From Hyphomicrobiales bacterium (lineage in GTDB: Bacteria; Pseudomonadota; Alphaproteobacteria; Rhizobiales; JAJFHC01): a stretch of DNA of 23,086 bases. Positions 7,836 through 16,429 of the stretch are shown in pieces. A program made the translations under genes and the position numbers. Each line of letters opens with the position of its first letter. Position 1 is the first letter of the stretch. The stretch spans positions 1 through 23,086 of the forward strand of contig JAJFHC010000207.1 in assembly GCA_021775835.1 (NCBI GenBank). Reading direction: 5' to 3'. A model generated the notes under the pieces. That model had not been told where the DNA came from and ran no database searches. It saw only the letters and a list, made by a program, of their open reading frames with translations.

Positions 7836-8864
7836 TCACTCAGGCATCTTTGCAGGTCTGAGCAAAAGGACATCAAGCTGCTGCTCGGGCCAATAGTTGG
7901 TCTTTTGCACTTCGAAACGTGTGGGTGAAATTTTCTTGACGTTGCTGGCGCAAAAGCTGACCAGGTTTTCAGGCGCCTCCTTGTCAACAACCAGCCTAAA
8001 CTTCCCGATAGGCCCCGCCCAGTTGGCGCCGGTCGTGAGGATGTATTCCAATCTGTGTTCGCTCAAATAACCCGTCGACGGGTTCAGGCGTTTGCGGGCC
8101 CGGCGGACAGCAGCGACGAACCGATCATCGATACAGTAACGCTGTTTTACGCCCCCATCGACTTTGGCGCCGACTTCTTCCAGACCGATCATCGGATTTG
8201 CCGATCCGCCCACAGACGGACGGTATTCATGTTCAACAAATACTTCCGTTTCCGCCGGGAACGTCTGGTTCCAATAGTACGTCGTATGTAGTGACCAGTT
8301 GGGATAGAAGTGCTTTCTGCTGCCCAATCCTATGTCATAGCTTTCTTCCCGAACGATGCCGAGGCGAACAAATTCCTGCGCCACCGCTAGCGGGAGACCG
8401 TCAAGTGCTTTGCGTGTTTGTTCAAGGTGGGGACCCATAGGAATCGCGTAGGTGCTCAACATATTCGTGCGTTCCAACCCCATGGCATAAGCGCGCTGCT
8501 CGACCATTGCCACGACAGGGATTTCATCCACTTTGGTCTGAAATGCCAGGAAATTTACGGGATCATCTGTTGGCAAATTATAATCGTTCCCTTCAGACAT
8601 TGGCTGTAATACCGGCATTGGAAAAGCGACGAGCGTTGTGATGTCTTTCTGTGAACGGTTGAAGAAACGGTACTGAACCTTGATACGGCTTGCCGAAACG
8701 TAGAGCTCTTCCGAACGCATTTCGATGTCTGCCGTACGTGCCAGCACCAGTCCGCCGGTCGCGAGGTGAGCGACTGAATCGTTTGCGGCACCGGGCTGTG
8801 CATGGAGTGTCACGCAAAAGGCAATCAAAACCATCGGCATGGTGGTGCGAAAGGATACTGACAT
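7836..8864 (-). CDS. DUF4424 family exported protein
   Basis: A 342-residue protein with a Sec signal (MSVSFRTTMPMVLIAFCV to about AQPGAA) and a mature N-terminus reading NDSVAHLATGGLVLARTADI, followed by FNRSQKDITTLVAFPMP, the signature of DUF4424. The function of this family is not known; the fold is probably a beta-rich periplasmic domain. The ATG at 8864 is preferred over upstream starts because AGGGAGG lies at good spacing and the signal begins there. It starts 20 bases after the stop of the 431-residue exported protein, so the two are probably one operon and may act together in the envelope. Confidence 0.85.
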   Translation of the reverse strand: MSVSFRTTMPMVLIAFCVTLHAQPGAANDSVAHLATGGLVLARTADIEMRSEELYVSASRIKVQYRFFNRSQKDITTLVAFPMPVLQPMSEGNDYNLPTDDPVNFLAFQTKVDEIPVVAMVEQRAYAMGLERTNMLSTYAIPMGPHLEQTRKALDGLPLAVAQEFVRLGIVREESYDIGLGSRKHFYPNWSLHTTYYWNQTFPAETEVFVEHEYRPSVGGSANPMIGLEEVGAKVDGGVKQRYCIDDRFVAAVRRARKRLNPSTGYLSEHRLEYILTTGANWAGPIGKFRLVVDKEAPENLVSFCASNVKKISPTRFEVQKTNYWPEQQLDVLLLRPAKMPE

Positions 8865-8884
8865 CCGACTTTGCCTCCCTAAAG

Positions 8885-10180
8885 TTATTGACTCGAACAT
8901 TGACCAAGGAGGCAGATACCGCTTCTGCACTGATTTGGCCGACTGCAGGATGCACCAGCCCCCAGGAGTCCGCCGGTCGAACCGCGTACGACCCTTGCCT
9001 CGCCGATCGTAATGTTTGCGGCCCGACCGGCATAGTTGTCGACAAATTGCATCTCGACGTGACCAACACTGTTTTGTAGCCGTCCAGAACTGTTTGCGAT
9101 GACACTGCCTCCGTTAACGTCATAATTGCCGCGAGAGATTGTCAGGCGATAGCCGCCGTCGCGGTTCACCACCAGATGACCATAGAGCCATGAGCGGTCT
9201 CGGACGACGACACTGCCCGCCCATGAATTATGAGTCGACATGTGGCGGATACCCACGCCACTAAACAAACGTGGGGTGAAGGCCATATATTTGCCCCCGC
9301 CGTCGACTTGAAACTTGACAAAGACCTCGCCGCCAGAACCTAGATTGAATGACTGCCGGGAACGCACGGAGTTGCCGTCACGCCGGCCATTTTTGACGCG
9401 GCCATTGGTCCAGGCACCACCACTGAGTCGAAGCCCTGCCCTGGTTTGCGAGAGGTTGCCGACAAAAACTGCCACACGGGTCCATCCGTTCGGTGCCAAT
9501 GGCAGACGCGTGGCCGCCCGACCGCCACCAGGTTGAACCGGCGGTGTCGCGGCCACACCGGAGCCAATAGCGAACGGTATGGCACCCCGTGGTGCCTCCT
9601 GACCAATTGGCTCCGCCAGCCCGCGCGCCGCGAGGCGTTGATTCCACCAGTTATGACAGAACTCAGGCGACACAAGACTGAGGATGACGTTGTAGCCATG
9701 ACCCACGAGTGTGGAATCGGCACGGCCCGAGTTTCCGTCATAGGCACGGGCAAAGACATTCCTGCCCGGCCTTTGGCCAATCGCACAACATGACCGCCCC
9801 AGAAAGCATTTACTGTCCGGCGTCGGTGCCGGACCATAACGAAAATTTGGCACGGCACTCGCCCCCCAACTGGGTATGTTTGCATTGGCCATCCACCCCG
9901 CGGCGATCGGGTAGGATACCGGACCGAACATTCGCGTTGGATATCCTCCTCTCATCGCTGCGCCGCTTGCACTCTGCGCTCCCCCGTCGCAGGTCAGGGC
10001 ATATCGATAAGGCCGGGAGTTCGTTCGTGACGTTATGCAACAATCGCGCCCGGGTGTGCAGCGTCCGACTTGCGCACGCGCCGTTGATGACCATCCCGCC
10101 AATCCGGCAATGTCTGCAGGGACGGTGATGATGAATGTGAGCGAAAGAACTGCCGCAAACCGCGAGATGGCAACAAGCAT
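8885..10180 (-). CDS. Exported Cys-motif protein, unknown function
   Basis: I do not recognise a family for this 431-residue protein. An N-terminal Sec signal runs to about residue 36 (cleavage after ARA). Right after it comes CTPGRDCC, echoed about 90 residues later by CFLGRSCC, which suggests a duplicated disulfide-bonded module. The middle is Gly/Asn-rich and beta-like (GNLSQTRAGLRLSGG, then GHLVVNRDGGYRLTISRGNY). The tail CSRPNQCRSGICLLGQCS is a small Cys-knot-like repeat seen at the ends of various secreted proteins. The ATG at 10180 has a GGAG site six bases upstream and starts the signal peptide. DUF4424 follows 20 bases downstream. Confidence 0.75.
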   Translation of the reverse strand: MLVAISRFAAVLSLTFIITVPADIAGLAGWSSTARAQVGRCTPGRDCCITSRTNSRPYRYALTCDGGAQSASGAAMRGGYPTRMFGPVSYPIAAGWMANANIPSWGASAVPNFRYGPAPTPDSKCFLGRSCCAIGQRPGRNVFARAYDGNSGRADSTLVGHGYNVILSLVSPEFCHNWWNQRLAARGLAEPIGQEAPRGAIPFAIGSGVAATPPVQPGGGRAATRLPLAPNGWTRVAVFVGNLSQTRAGLRLSGGAWTNGRVKNGRRDGNSVRSRQSFNLGSGGEVFVKFQVDGGGKYMAFTPRLFSGVGIRHMSTHNSWAGSVVVRDRSWLYGHLVVNRDGGYRLTISRGNYDVNGGSVIANSSGRLQNSVGHVEMQFVDNYAGRAANITIGEARVVRGSTGGLLGAGASCSRPNQCRSGICLLGQCSSQ

Positions 10181-10616
10181 GACTAACTCCACCGTTTGAA
10201 GGCGAGCGGCCGACCGGAAACAACTCTCCAACATTGATCCGTCGGCTCCCAGCGCCACGTCATAAACGGATAGTGCTGCCTCGTTTCTCCATGGTGCCCT
10301 TCAGCGAATTCATCATCAATGCCCCATGGAACCATAGTCGCGTCGACCGCCGCTTATGGGTTGTGATGTATTGAAATCGTATCCAGGAGAAACCCATCGT
10401 TCATTGAGATGGATCAAGTCACAACGAGCGGGCTCGACGTTTCCAATGCCAGGTTCAACAGCGCCGCATTATTGAGGTCGCAACGCGGCCTCAACGTTCG
10501 CCAACTCATGATCGCTCCCCGAGCCGATAAATACCCTGGCACTTCTTGCGCTGGATCAAGGCAACACAAAAATCCCCACGGTATTCGCAAGACACCGGAT
10601 TTAACGAGCGGTTCAA
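10181..10616. other. Divergent intergenic region, 436 bases
   Basis: This separates the minus-strand 431-residue gene from the plus-strand thioredoxin/CcdA gene and should hold promoters for both. An Fnr/FixK-like box is the only site I could pick out. Open frames crossing it lack support. Confidence 0.5.
10404..10417. promoter_or_regulatory. Fnr/FixK-like box
   Basis: TTGAGATGGATCAA matches TTGAT-N4-ATCAA at 9 of 10 defined positions, with a perfect TTGA-N6-TCAA core. It lies in the divergent gap, 200 bases before the redox membrane gene and 224 before the 431-residue gene. Chance matches of this size do occur. Confidence 0.35.
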
Positions 10617-11867
10617 ATGAGGCCTCTGCAGCGACATATTCTTGGAATTTTCATAACTTTCGTTCTCTCGGTCCTGCTCTTTGCTGGTCCGAGCATCGGG
10701 CTGCTGCACGCCAAGCAGAAACCGATCACGATCAATCTCTTCTGGCAACAGGGCTGTCCACATTGTGCCGGCGCCAACACTGCCTTGACGGAACTTGTAC
10801 GGGCCAACCCGTTGCTCCGGCTCCGCAAGTTTCAGGTTGGCAATGACACGAATGCGGATCGGTTGTTCACGAAGACACTCGCGTCTTTCGGACACAAGCA
10901 AGCTGCCGTGCCGCTCGTGATCATCGGGGATCGTTCGTTTCTCGGGTTTTTCGATGACGGCCGCAGTGCCGAACTATACAGGCAGGCGGTCGAGCGATGC
11001 CAAAGCGAACCCTGCCCCGATCTCGTCGGCACACTTTCCAAACAACCAGTGGAACGCGGCGATAACGCGCCCCTTGTTAATGGTTCTGCCTATCAGCGGC
11101 CAGCACGGCATGTTCTGCCTGAAGTCTTCGATCTGCCGGTCATCGGTGAAGTTCGACCCCGCGATCTGTCGCTCCCCGCACTTACTGTGTTGCTTGCAGC
11201 CATCGACGGCTTCAACCCTTGTGCAATGTGGGTGCTTGTCTTCCTGATCGGCCTGTTGCTGGGACTGAAAGACGAGAAGCGTATGTGGATCCTGGGGGGA
11301 GCATTTCTTGGGGCCACAGCCGTCATGTACCTTGCGGTCATGGCCGCGTGGCTCAATCTGCTCGTGTTTCTTGGTGTCGTCGTCTGGGTGCGTACCGCGA
11401 TCGGCGTACTGGCCGTTGGCGGTGGCGTCTTTTTTCTCCGTGAATACTGGACAAAACCGGAAGCCGCGTGCCGGGTTACCAATCCAACCCGGCGGCAAAA
11501 AGTCATGAACGCGTTTCGCTCGGTCGTAAACGGCGAACAACTCGTACTTTCCGTCCTGGGGATCATGGCCCTGGCCGTAATGGTGAATTTCATTGAACTT
11601 CTATGCTCGGCAGGCATTCCGGCGGTCTACACTCAGATTCTTGTACTCAATGATCTGCCACCAACGGCCTATTATGGTTATTTGCTCCTCTACATTACCG
11701 TCTTCATGATCGACGATCTCGCAATATTCGCGACCGCCATGTTTGCGCTTCGGGTATCGGGGCTCACGGGCAGCTATGCCCGCGTCTCACACCTGATCGG
11801 CGGTGTCGCCTTGCTGGTTATCGGGGCAATCATGCTGTTGCGCCCGGAACTCCTGAGCTTCGGTTGA
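10617..11867 (+). CDS. Thioredoxin-like/CcdA-like membrane redox protein
   Basis: A 416-residue fusion. A membrane anchor or signal (residues 8-30) leads into a periplasmic thioredoxin-fold domain with CPHC at Cys47-Cys50 and a cis-Pro in AVPLVIIG (Pro99). From about residue 185 come about six membrane helices resembling the CcdA/DsbD electron-transfer core, with Cys202 in DGFNPCAMWVL and Cys330 in IELLCSAGIPA, the expected pair of intramembrane cysteines. It probably carries electrons from cytoplasmic thioredoxin to the periplasm for disulfide reduction, as DsbD/ScsB do, but here the acceptor domain is N-terminal. The two adjacent exported Cys-rich or envelope proteins and cytochrome c are possible clients. 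The exact partner is unknown. Confidence 0.82.
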   Translation: MRPLQRHILGIFITFVLSVLLFAGPSIGLLHAKQKPITINLFWQQGCPHCAGANTALTELVRANPLLRLRKFQVGNDTNADRLFTKTLASFGHKQAAVPLVIIGDRSFLGFFDDGRSAELYRQAVERCQSEPCPDLVGTLSKQPVERGDNAPLVNGSAYQRPARHVLPEVFDLPVIGEVRPRDLSLPALTVLLAAIDGFNPCAMWVLVFLIGLLLGLKDEKRMWILGGAFLGATAVMYLAVMAAWLNLLVFLGVVVWVRTAIGVLAVGGGVFFLREYWTKPEAACRVTNPTRRQKVMNAFRSVVNGEQLVLSVLGIMALAVMVNFIELLCSAGIPAVYTQILVLNDLPPTAYYGYLLLYITVFMIDDLAIFATAMFALRVSGLTGSYARVSHLIGGVALLVIGAIMLLRPELLSFG

Positions 11868-11919
11868 TTGTCGTCAAGCGAACTACGACCGTGGACCCCA
11901 GGGAAGCTAATTGTGCAGC

Positions 11920-11933
11920 TTGATCCAGATCAC
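11920..11933. promoter_or_regulatory. Second Fnr/FixK-like box
   Basis: TTGATCCAGATCAC matches TTGAT-N4-ATCAA at 9 of 10 positions and contains the perfect palindrome TGAT-CCAG-ATCA. It lies 98 bases before the delta-60 repeat gene, a plausible activator distance. The same stretch is inside a larger AGGGAAG/CTTCCCT inverted repeat (11900-11939). Confidence 0.4.
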
Positions 11934-12030
11934 TTCCCTAGCAGCGGTAAGGCTGTAAATTTTCGTGCATGGGCTTGGAAGGTCGTGTGACCGGATGGGT
12001 GAGGAAACCCAAACTCGGAGGAATAGCGAA

Positions 12031-13208
12031 ATGGACCGCCGCTTCGCCTTGGCGCGATATGAAATCGACGGGAGTCTGGACACCAGTTTCCACGGTGACG
12101 GTAAAGTCTTGACCAGTTTCCCGGAACCTGTTGGTGGAGGAATTGTCGCCATAGCCCTCGATGCCAGTGATCGGATCGTTGCTGGCGGTTCAGTAGATGG
12201 AAAGTTCGCTGTTGCGCGTTACACGACAGAGGGGATCTGGACACCAGTTTCCGCGGTGACGGGACGGTGGTGACAGATTTTCGATCCACTGAAAAAGAGT
12301 CAATTCAGGCACTGCGCATCGATCATCGTAACAGGATCATTGTGGTCGGCTGGGCCGACAGGCGTATGGCGCTCGCCCGCTATCATGAGGATGGGGCGCT
12401 TGACAGCAGTTTCCATGGCGACGGAAAAGTTCTGACCGACTTTCGGTCGACCGAAAGGGAAGTGGCACGCTCAGTGGCACTAGACAGATGGGGCAACATC
12501 ATCGTCGGCGGTTCGGCCGACGGCAAGTTCGCCTTGGCACGATACACGGAAAACGGCAGTCTGGATGCGAGCTTCCACGGCGACGGCAAGGTACTGACGG
12601 ACTTTGCATCGACGGAAAACGAAAGAATTTGTGCTCTAACCGTGGACCGGCGCGGGAGAATTGTTGCGGCGGGCAAAGCGGAGAACCTCACTGCAAACGT
12701 CGATGCCAGGTTTGCGCTGGCCCGATACACGGAAGATGGAAACCTCGATCCCAGCTTCCACCGCGACGGCAAGGTGTTGACCGACTTCTGGTCTCGCCGC
12801 GAAGAAACGATTACCGGGATCTCGGCGCTCGCCATTGATGACGCGGACCGGATCGTTGTCGGCGGTTTCACGGATCACAAGTTTGCGCTGGCCCGCTACA
12901 CCGAAGATGGAAACCTCGATCCCAGCTTTCATAGGGACGGCAAGGTCGTCACGAATTTCCGATCGACCTATCACGAATTGATAAACGGCCTGGCCCTCGA
13001 CCATTTGGGACGGATTGTCGTCGCAGGCCTTGCGGGCGGCAAGTTCGCCTTGGCTCGCTATACTGAAGACGGCAACCTCGACACAAGTTTCGACGGCGAC
13101 GGAAAAGTCATTACCAATTTCCGGTCCACGGATCACGAGGGCGCACACGACATCGCGATCGATCGTCATGGCCGGATCGTTGCGGCCGGATTTGCCTGGG
13201 ATTTTTGA
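12031..13208 (+). pseudogene. Delta-60 repeat protein, one-base frameshift
   Basis: The gene encodes seven tandem delta-60 (PF17164-type) units of about 50-60 residues. Each carries LDxSFxGDGKVxTDF followed by RIVxxG and FALARY, a beta-propeller-like repeat. The ATG at 12031 follows GGAGG by nine bases. After the first unit the frame is lost: at the GGGG run 12231-12234 one G is missing. Adding it restores EGDLDTSFRGDGTVVTDF and reads on to 13208. Without it translation ends near 12273. The downstream part could start again internally, but that would lack the first blade. A sequencing error in the G-run is possible. No signal peptide is seen. The last unit is cut short at AAGFAWDF. Confidence 0.8.
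12732..12928 (+). repeat. 26-base exact direct repeat inside delta-60 gene
   Basis: Two adjacent repeat units share an identical 26-base stretch at 12732-12757 and 12903-12928 (encoding EDGNLDPSF), 171 bases apart. Unit-level duplication or gene conversion within the repeat gene is implied, and slippage between the copies would add or remove exactly 57 codons. Confidence 0.85.
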
Positions 13209-13337
13209 CAGAGCAAACCCGGAATAGCTGGCTAGGCACTGTCTGCTGACACTGTAAGCCGCACAGGAGGTCAAGGTCTTCCCTACTAAAGTCGCCCGAC
13301 CAGTTGTTTCTTCAATAGAAGGAGGCATAACGCTACC

Positions 13338-13826
13338 GTGACCACAACCCCTCCGCCCTCAGCGGGACCGATCCTCGTTGCGATCGACTTCTCCGAAGAT
13401 TCCCGGTTCGCTCTGCTCTGGGCAGCGCGGCAAGCTGACCTCGAAGGCGCGCCGCTCATTGTCCTTCACGTCGTCCATGATCCGGCAGCAAGCCCGGGCT
13501 TCTATCGCAAGCCGGGTGAGGACTGGTTGCGTCCCATGATCGACGTCGCCAAAGACATGATGGAGGAATTTCTCGTTGAAGCAAGAAATCAACACCCTGG
13601 CCTGACCGCCCTGACGGCAGCGCACGTCAGGCTCGTCACCGGCCTGCCAGCGGGCCGCATCACGGAAGTCACAGAGGAGATCTCAGCGCACCTGGTGGTC
13701 GTGGGCAGCCGCGGCCGTACCGGCCTGCAGTCGATCCTGCTCGGTTCCGTTGCAGAACGGGTGGCCCAAATCAGCAGCGTCCCGGTGGTAATCGTTAAGT
13801 CGCCGGCGGCGGAGTCCGCCGAATGA
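13338..13826 (+). CDS. Universal stress protein UspA family
   Basis: A 162-residue cytoplasmic single-domain USP. The N-terminal ILVAIDFSEDSRFALLWAA strand-helix and the C-terminal ATP-binding motif G-x2-G-x9-G-S (GSRGRTGLQSILLGS, residues 123-137) are intact, so it is probably of the nucleotide-binding type. The start is GTG, with AAGGAGG 12 bases upstream, somewhat far. No nearer in-frame ATG is available. Its stop overlaps the start of the phosphate transporter gene by four bases (ATGA), implying coupled translation and a joint role, perhaps sensing energy or phosphate state. Confidence 0.93.
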   Translation: MTTTPPPSAGPILVAIDFSEDSRFALLWAARQADLEGAPLIVLHVVHDPAASPGFYRKPGEDWLRPMIDVAKDMMEEFLVEARNQHPGLTALTAAHVRLVTGLPAGRITEVTEEISAHLVVVGSRGRTGLQSILLGSVAERVAQISSVPVVIVKSPAAESAE

Positions 13827-15535
13827 CCGAGGAGCTTGATGTGGCCGCGCTGCTCACAGGGTTGATCGGTGGCCTCGCCCTGTTCCTGTTTGGCATGGAC
13901 ATAATGACCCAAGCCCTTAAACGGGTAGCAGGCGACTACATGAAGACTATGCTCGCCAAGGTGACAAGGAACCGGTTCATAGGTGTCGCCACGGGTGCCA
14001 CGGTAACGGCCGTCGTACAGTCGTCGTCAATCACGACCGTTTTGCTCGTCGGTTTCATTTCAGCCGGACTAATGTCGACCTCGCAGAGCGTTGCCGTCAT
14101 TCTGGGTGCAAATATCGGCACCACGGTCACCGCGCAGATCCTTGCTTTCAAAGTGACGAGCTTCGCCTTGCCGATCCTTACGGTAGGCTTTTTCGTTTCG
14201 TTCATTGCTAAACGGGAGGAATGGCGCCAATACGGCATGATTGTTCTGGGTCTGGGCCTCGTGTTCTTCGGCATGGGGTTCATGAGCGATGCAATGACAC
14301 CGCTACGCAGCTACGCGCCGTTTCTCAACTTCATGATATCGCTCAATCACGTGTTGCTGGCGGCACTCGTCGGGGCGGTGTTTACAGCGATCATTCAATC
14401 CTCTTCTGCAACCACAGGAATCTTGATCGTCATGGCGGGACAGGGCCTGGTGGGACTTGAGGCCGCGATCGCCCTCGCGCTCGGCGCCAATGTCGGCACT
14501 TGCGTGACCGCAATTCTGGCATCAATCGGCAAGTCGCGGGAAGCCGTTCGCACGGCTCTCGTGCACACATTGTTCAACATTGCCGGCGTTCTGATCTGGA
14601 TCAGTTTCGTACCCGAACTCGCGGAACTGGCACGGCGCATTTCTCCGGTGCATGCCGAAATAAACGGCCTTGAGCGGGTAGCGGCCGAGGTTCCACGCCA
14701 GATTGCCAATATCCACACCTTCTTCAATTGTATGAACACCGTTCTGTTCATCGGATTTACCGCACAGATCACCCGGTTGGTCGAATGGCTCGTCCCGGAC
14801 CGGCCACTTACCATCGACAAACATTCTGTCCCCCGGCACATCGACGATCAGCTTCTCGGAACACCAACTATCGCCCTTGATGCAGCCAGGCACGAGACCG
14901 TAAGGCTCGGCGGACTGGTGCGAGACATGCTCAATGCTGTCGTCCCTACAGCCACGTCCGGCAGCCGCCTGCAACTCGACAGGCTGGCGGCGATGGACCG
15001 GCCGGTTGACACTTTGCATCGCGAGATCATCGGCTATTTGCGCAAAGTCAGTTTGGGCCGTCTCACTTCTCCCCAGTCGGATATGCTGGTGGCCTTGATC
15101 AAGATAGCCAACGATCTCGAACATATTGGTGACCAGATCGCTAGGGATCTGGTCGCCTCTTCCCAAAAGCGTATCAACGAGAATGTTTTAATCAGCCGGC
15201 CGACCGCCCGTGCCATCACGGACCTTCACACCAAGGTTCTCAGCGCACTGGACCAAACCCTCGTGGCACTCGATCAGGAAAACAAGGAAGGCGCAGAGGC
15301 GGTTCGCGCCATGAAACATGACCTTGCCCAAATGATCGACAAAATTGCCCGCCACGAGATCGTGCGGCTGCAGGCGGACGAACCGAGGCGTCTGATAACA
15401 TATGCACGCGAAATCGAATTGATCGAAACGCTCGATGCCATCTTTAAGACGGCGCGGAGAATTGCGCAGACCCAGATCAAAATGTTCGATGCCATCCACG
15501 CAACCCAACCGCCTATTTCTGGGGAAACTGCCTGA
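13823..15535 (+). CDS. Na+/phosphate cotransporter with PhoU-like tail
   Basis: A 570-residue protein of the NptA/YjbB group of the Na/Pi cotransporter family (PF02690). Two inverted halves each carry the QSSS motif: VVQSSSITT (Gln66) and IIQSSSATTG (Gln192), both followed by GANIGT/GANVGT loops. About nine membrane helices end near residue 330. Residues about 350-560 form a helical, soluble PhoU-like domain (AARHETVRLGGLVRDML, then KIANDLEHIGDQIARDL). It probably moves phosphate across the inner membrane, with the tail regulating flux; direction (import or export) cannot be told. Length fits the PhoU-tailed subgroup. It is coupled to the UspA gene. Confidence 0.93.
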   Translation: MTEELDVAALLTGLIGGLALFLFGMDIMTQALKRVAGDYMKTMLAKVTRNRFIGVATGATVTAVVQSSSITTVLLVGFISAGLMSTSQSVAVILGANIGTTVTAQILAFKVTSFALPILTVGFFVSFIAKREEWRQYGMIVLGLGLVFFGMGFMSDAMTPLRSYAPFLNFMISLNHVLLAALVGAVFTAIIQSSSATTGILIVMAGQGLVGLEAAIALALGANVGTCVTAILASIGKSREAVRTALVHTLFNIAGVLIWISFVPELAELARRISPVHAEINGLERVAAEVPRQIANIHTFFNCMNTVLFIGFTAQITRLVEWLVPDRPLTIDKHSVPRHIDDQLLGTPTIALDAARHETVRLGGLVRDMLNAVVPTATSGSRLQLDRLAAMDRPVDTLHREIIGYLRKVSLGRLTSPQSDMLVALIKIANDLEHIGDQIARDLVASSQKRINENVLISRPTARAITDLHTKVLSALDQTLVALDQENKEGAEAVRAMKHDLAQMIDKIARHEIVRLQADEPRRLITYAREIELIETLDAIFKTARRIAQTQIKMFDAIHATQPPISGETA

Positions 15536-15632
15536 TAGAGCCAGAAGTATTGTCAGACAATGGATCTGTCCAGCGTGCTGCAGAGGTCAATGCCGCTAGG
15601 GTTGACACTCATCAATGTTGATCGAGCTCCAT

Positions 15633-15650
15633 GAGCATTGTCAGAGAAAC
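15633..15650. repeat. End of second IS6-family relic
   Basis: GAGCATTGTCAGAGAAAC resembles GGCACTGTCAGAGTAATT at the first IS copy. The GCA(C/T)TGTCAGAG core lies 52 bases beyond the transposase stop in both copies, so it is a homologous IS end. A related ATTGTCAGACAAT palindrome stands further out at 15549-15560. Confidence 0.6.
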
Positions 15651-15686
15651 ACGATCTGACCGGCAATGTCCTACGATGGTTGGATC

Positions 15687-16190
15687 TCACGCAGCGAGTT
15701 GACGCTGTTCTGCCAGTGCAGCAGTGCGGTTCAGTTTGAAGTCATGGCGTTCGTAGAGGTGGCGTTCTTGATTGAAATGGTTGTGGAACGAAGCATGGAT
15801 TGAAGCGAACTTTTGAAGTGATTTTGCGTTCCTAAATTTTGCGGTTGCACGCTCTCGTCGTCGAAACGGCTGATGCGAGTTTTCAACTTCATTGTTCAGC
15901 CAACGACCCGTTATTTCGCGGGCCTGATTGCCAATCTGTTTCATGGCTGCTCCACAGGAGCGCAGACGGTCCGTCACAGTCACTTCCGGAAGACCGTATC
16001 GTCTCATCGCTTTCCGCAGGGATCTTAAGGCAACCCAGCGATCCCGCCTCTTTGTGACGAACGCTTCCAGGACTTCTCCTTCATGATCAACCGCCCGCCA
16101 GAGGTAGTGGGCCTCGCCGTTGACCCGGACGAAAACCTCATCCAGATGTCATTTCCATTGAGGCATACGATGCATAGAAGCCGGGCGCCG
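15687..16190 (-). pseudogene. IS6-family transposase, 5'-truncated with nonsense codon
   Basis: The frame reads HLDEVFVRVNGEAHYLWRAV and continues to the stop at 15687, so all three catalytic residues remain: Asp in HLDE, Asp in TVTDRLRS and Glu in VENSHQ. At 16149-16151 a TGA replaces the Trp expected in WHLDE; the recognisable sequence RRPASMHRMPQWK lies just before it. Beyond about 16190 the similarity fades, so the N-terminal DNA-binding part is gone or unrecognisable. An ATG at 16007 could only start a fragment lacking the first Asp. The end region resembles the copy at 6992-7543 closely (for example SLQKFASIH, HNHFNQERHL). Confidence 0.8.
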
Positions 16191-16429
16191 TTGTTGCCGC
16201 ATAACACCAGCCCGAGTAATCGCATTTGCGCTCAAGCGCCGCGAGTTTGACGGTGCCACAACAACTTCTACGTCCAGCGCCATTTGATTTCACGAATGAC
16301 ATTTCGGTAGTTTCGAGGTGAGTCGATGAGCAAATTGCACGACGTGGTCGCCGCGGCTTAACCTAAAGGAAGCCCCAGAATCCACGCGCCCGCGATTCCT
16401 CAACGCGACAACACCGCCGTATCTCCCGC

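Noticed and set aside
11900..11939. AGGGAAG/CTTCCCT inverted repeat as a terminator of the redox gene
   Set aside because: The loop is 26 bases, there is no T-run after it, and an Fnr-like palindrome inside it is a better explanation.
12383..13328. Long minus-strand frames opposite the delta-60 gene
   Set aside because: They repeat with the period of the delta-60 units, which shows they are mirror images of the repeat and not genes.
14522..15166. 214-codon minus-strand frame inside the phosphate transporter gene
   Set aside because: It lies wholly opposite a secure gene, and its composition is that of an antisense shadow of GC-rich coding DNA.
16025..16225. 66-codon minus-strand frame overlapping the second IS relic
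   Set aside because: The true transposase frame is another one, with HLDEVF and YLWRAVDHEGE; this frame gives unrelated sequence.
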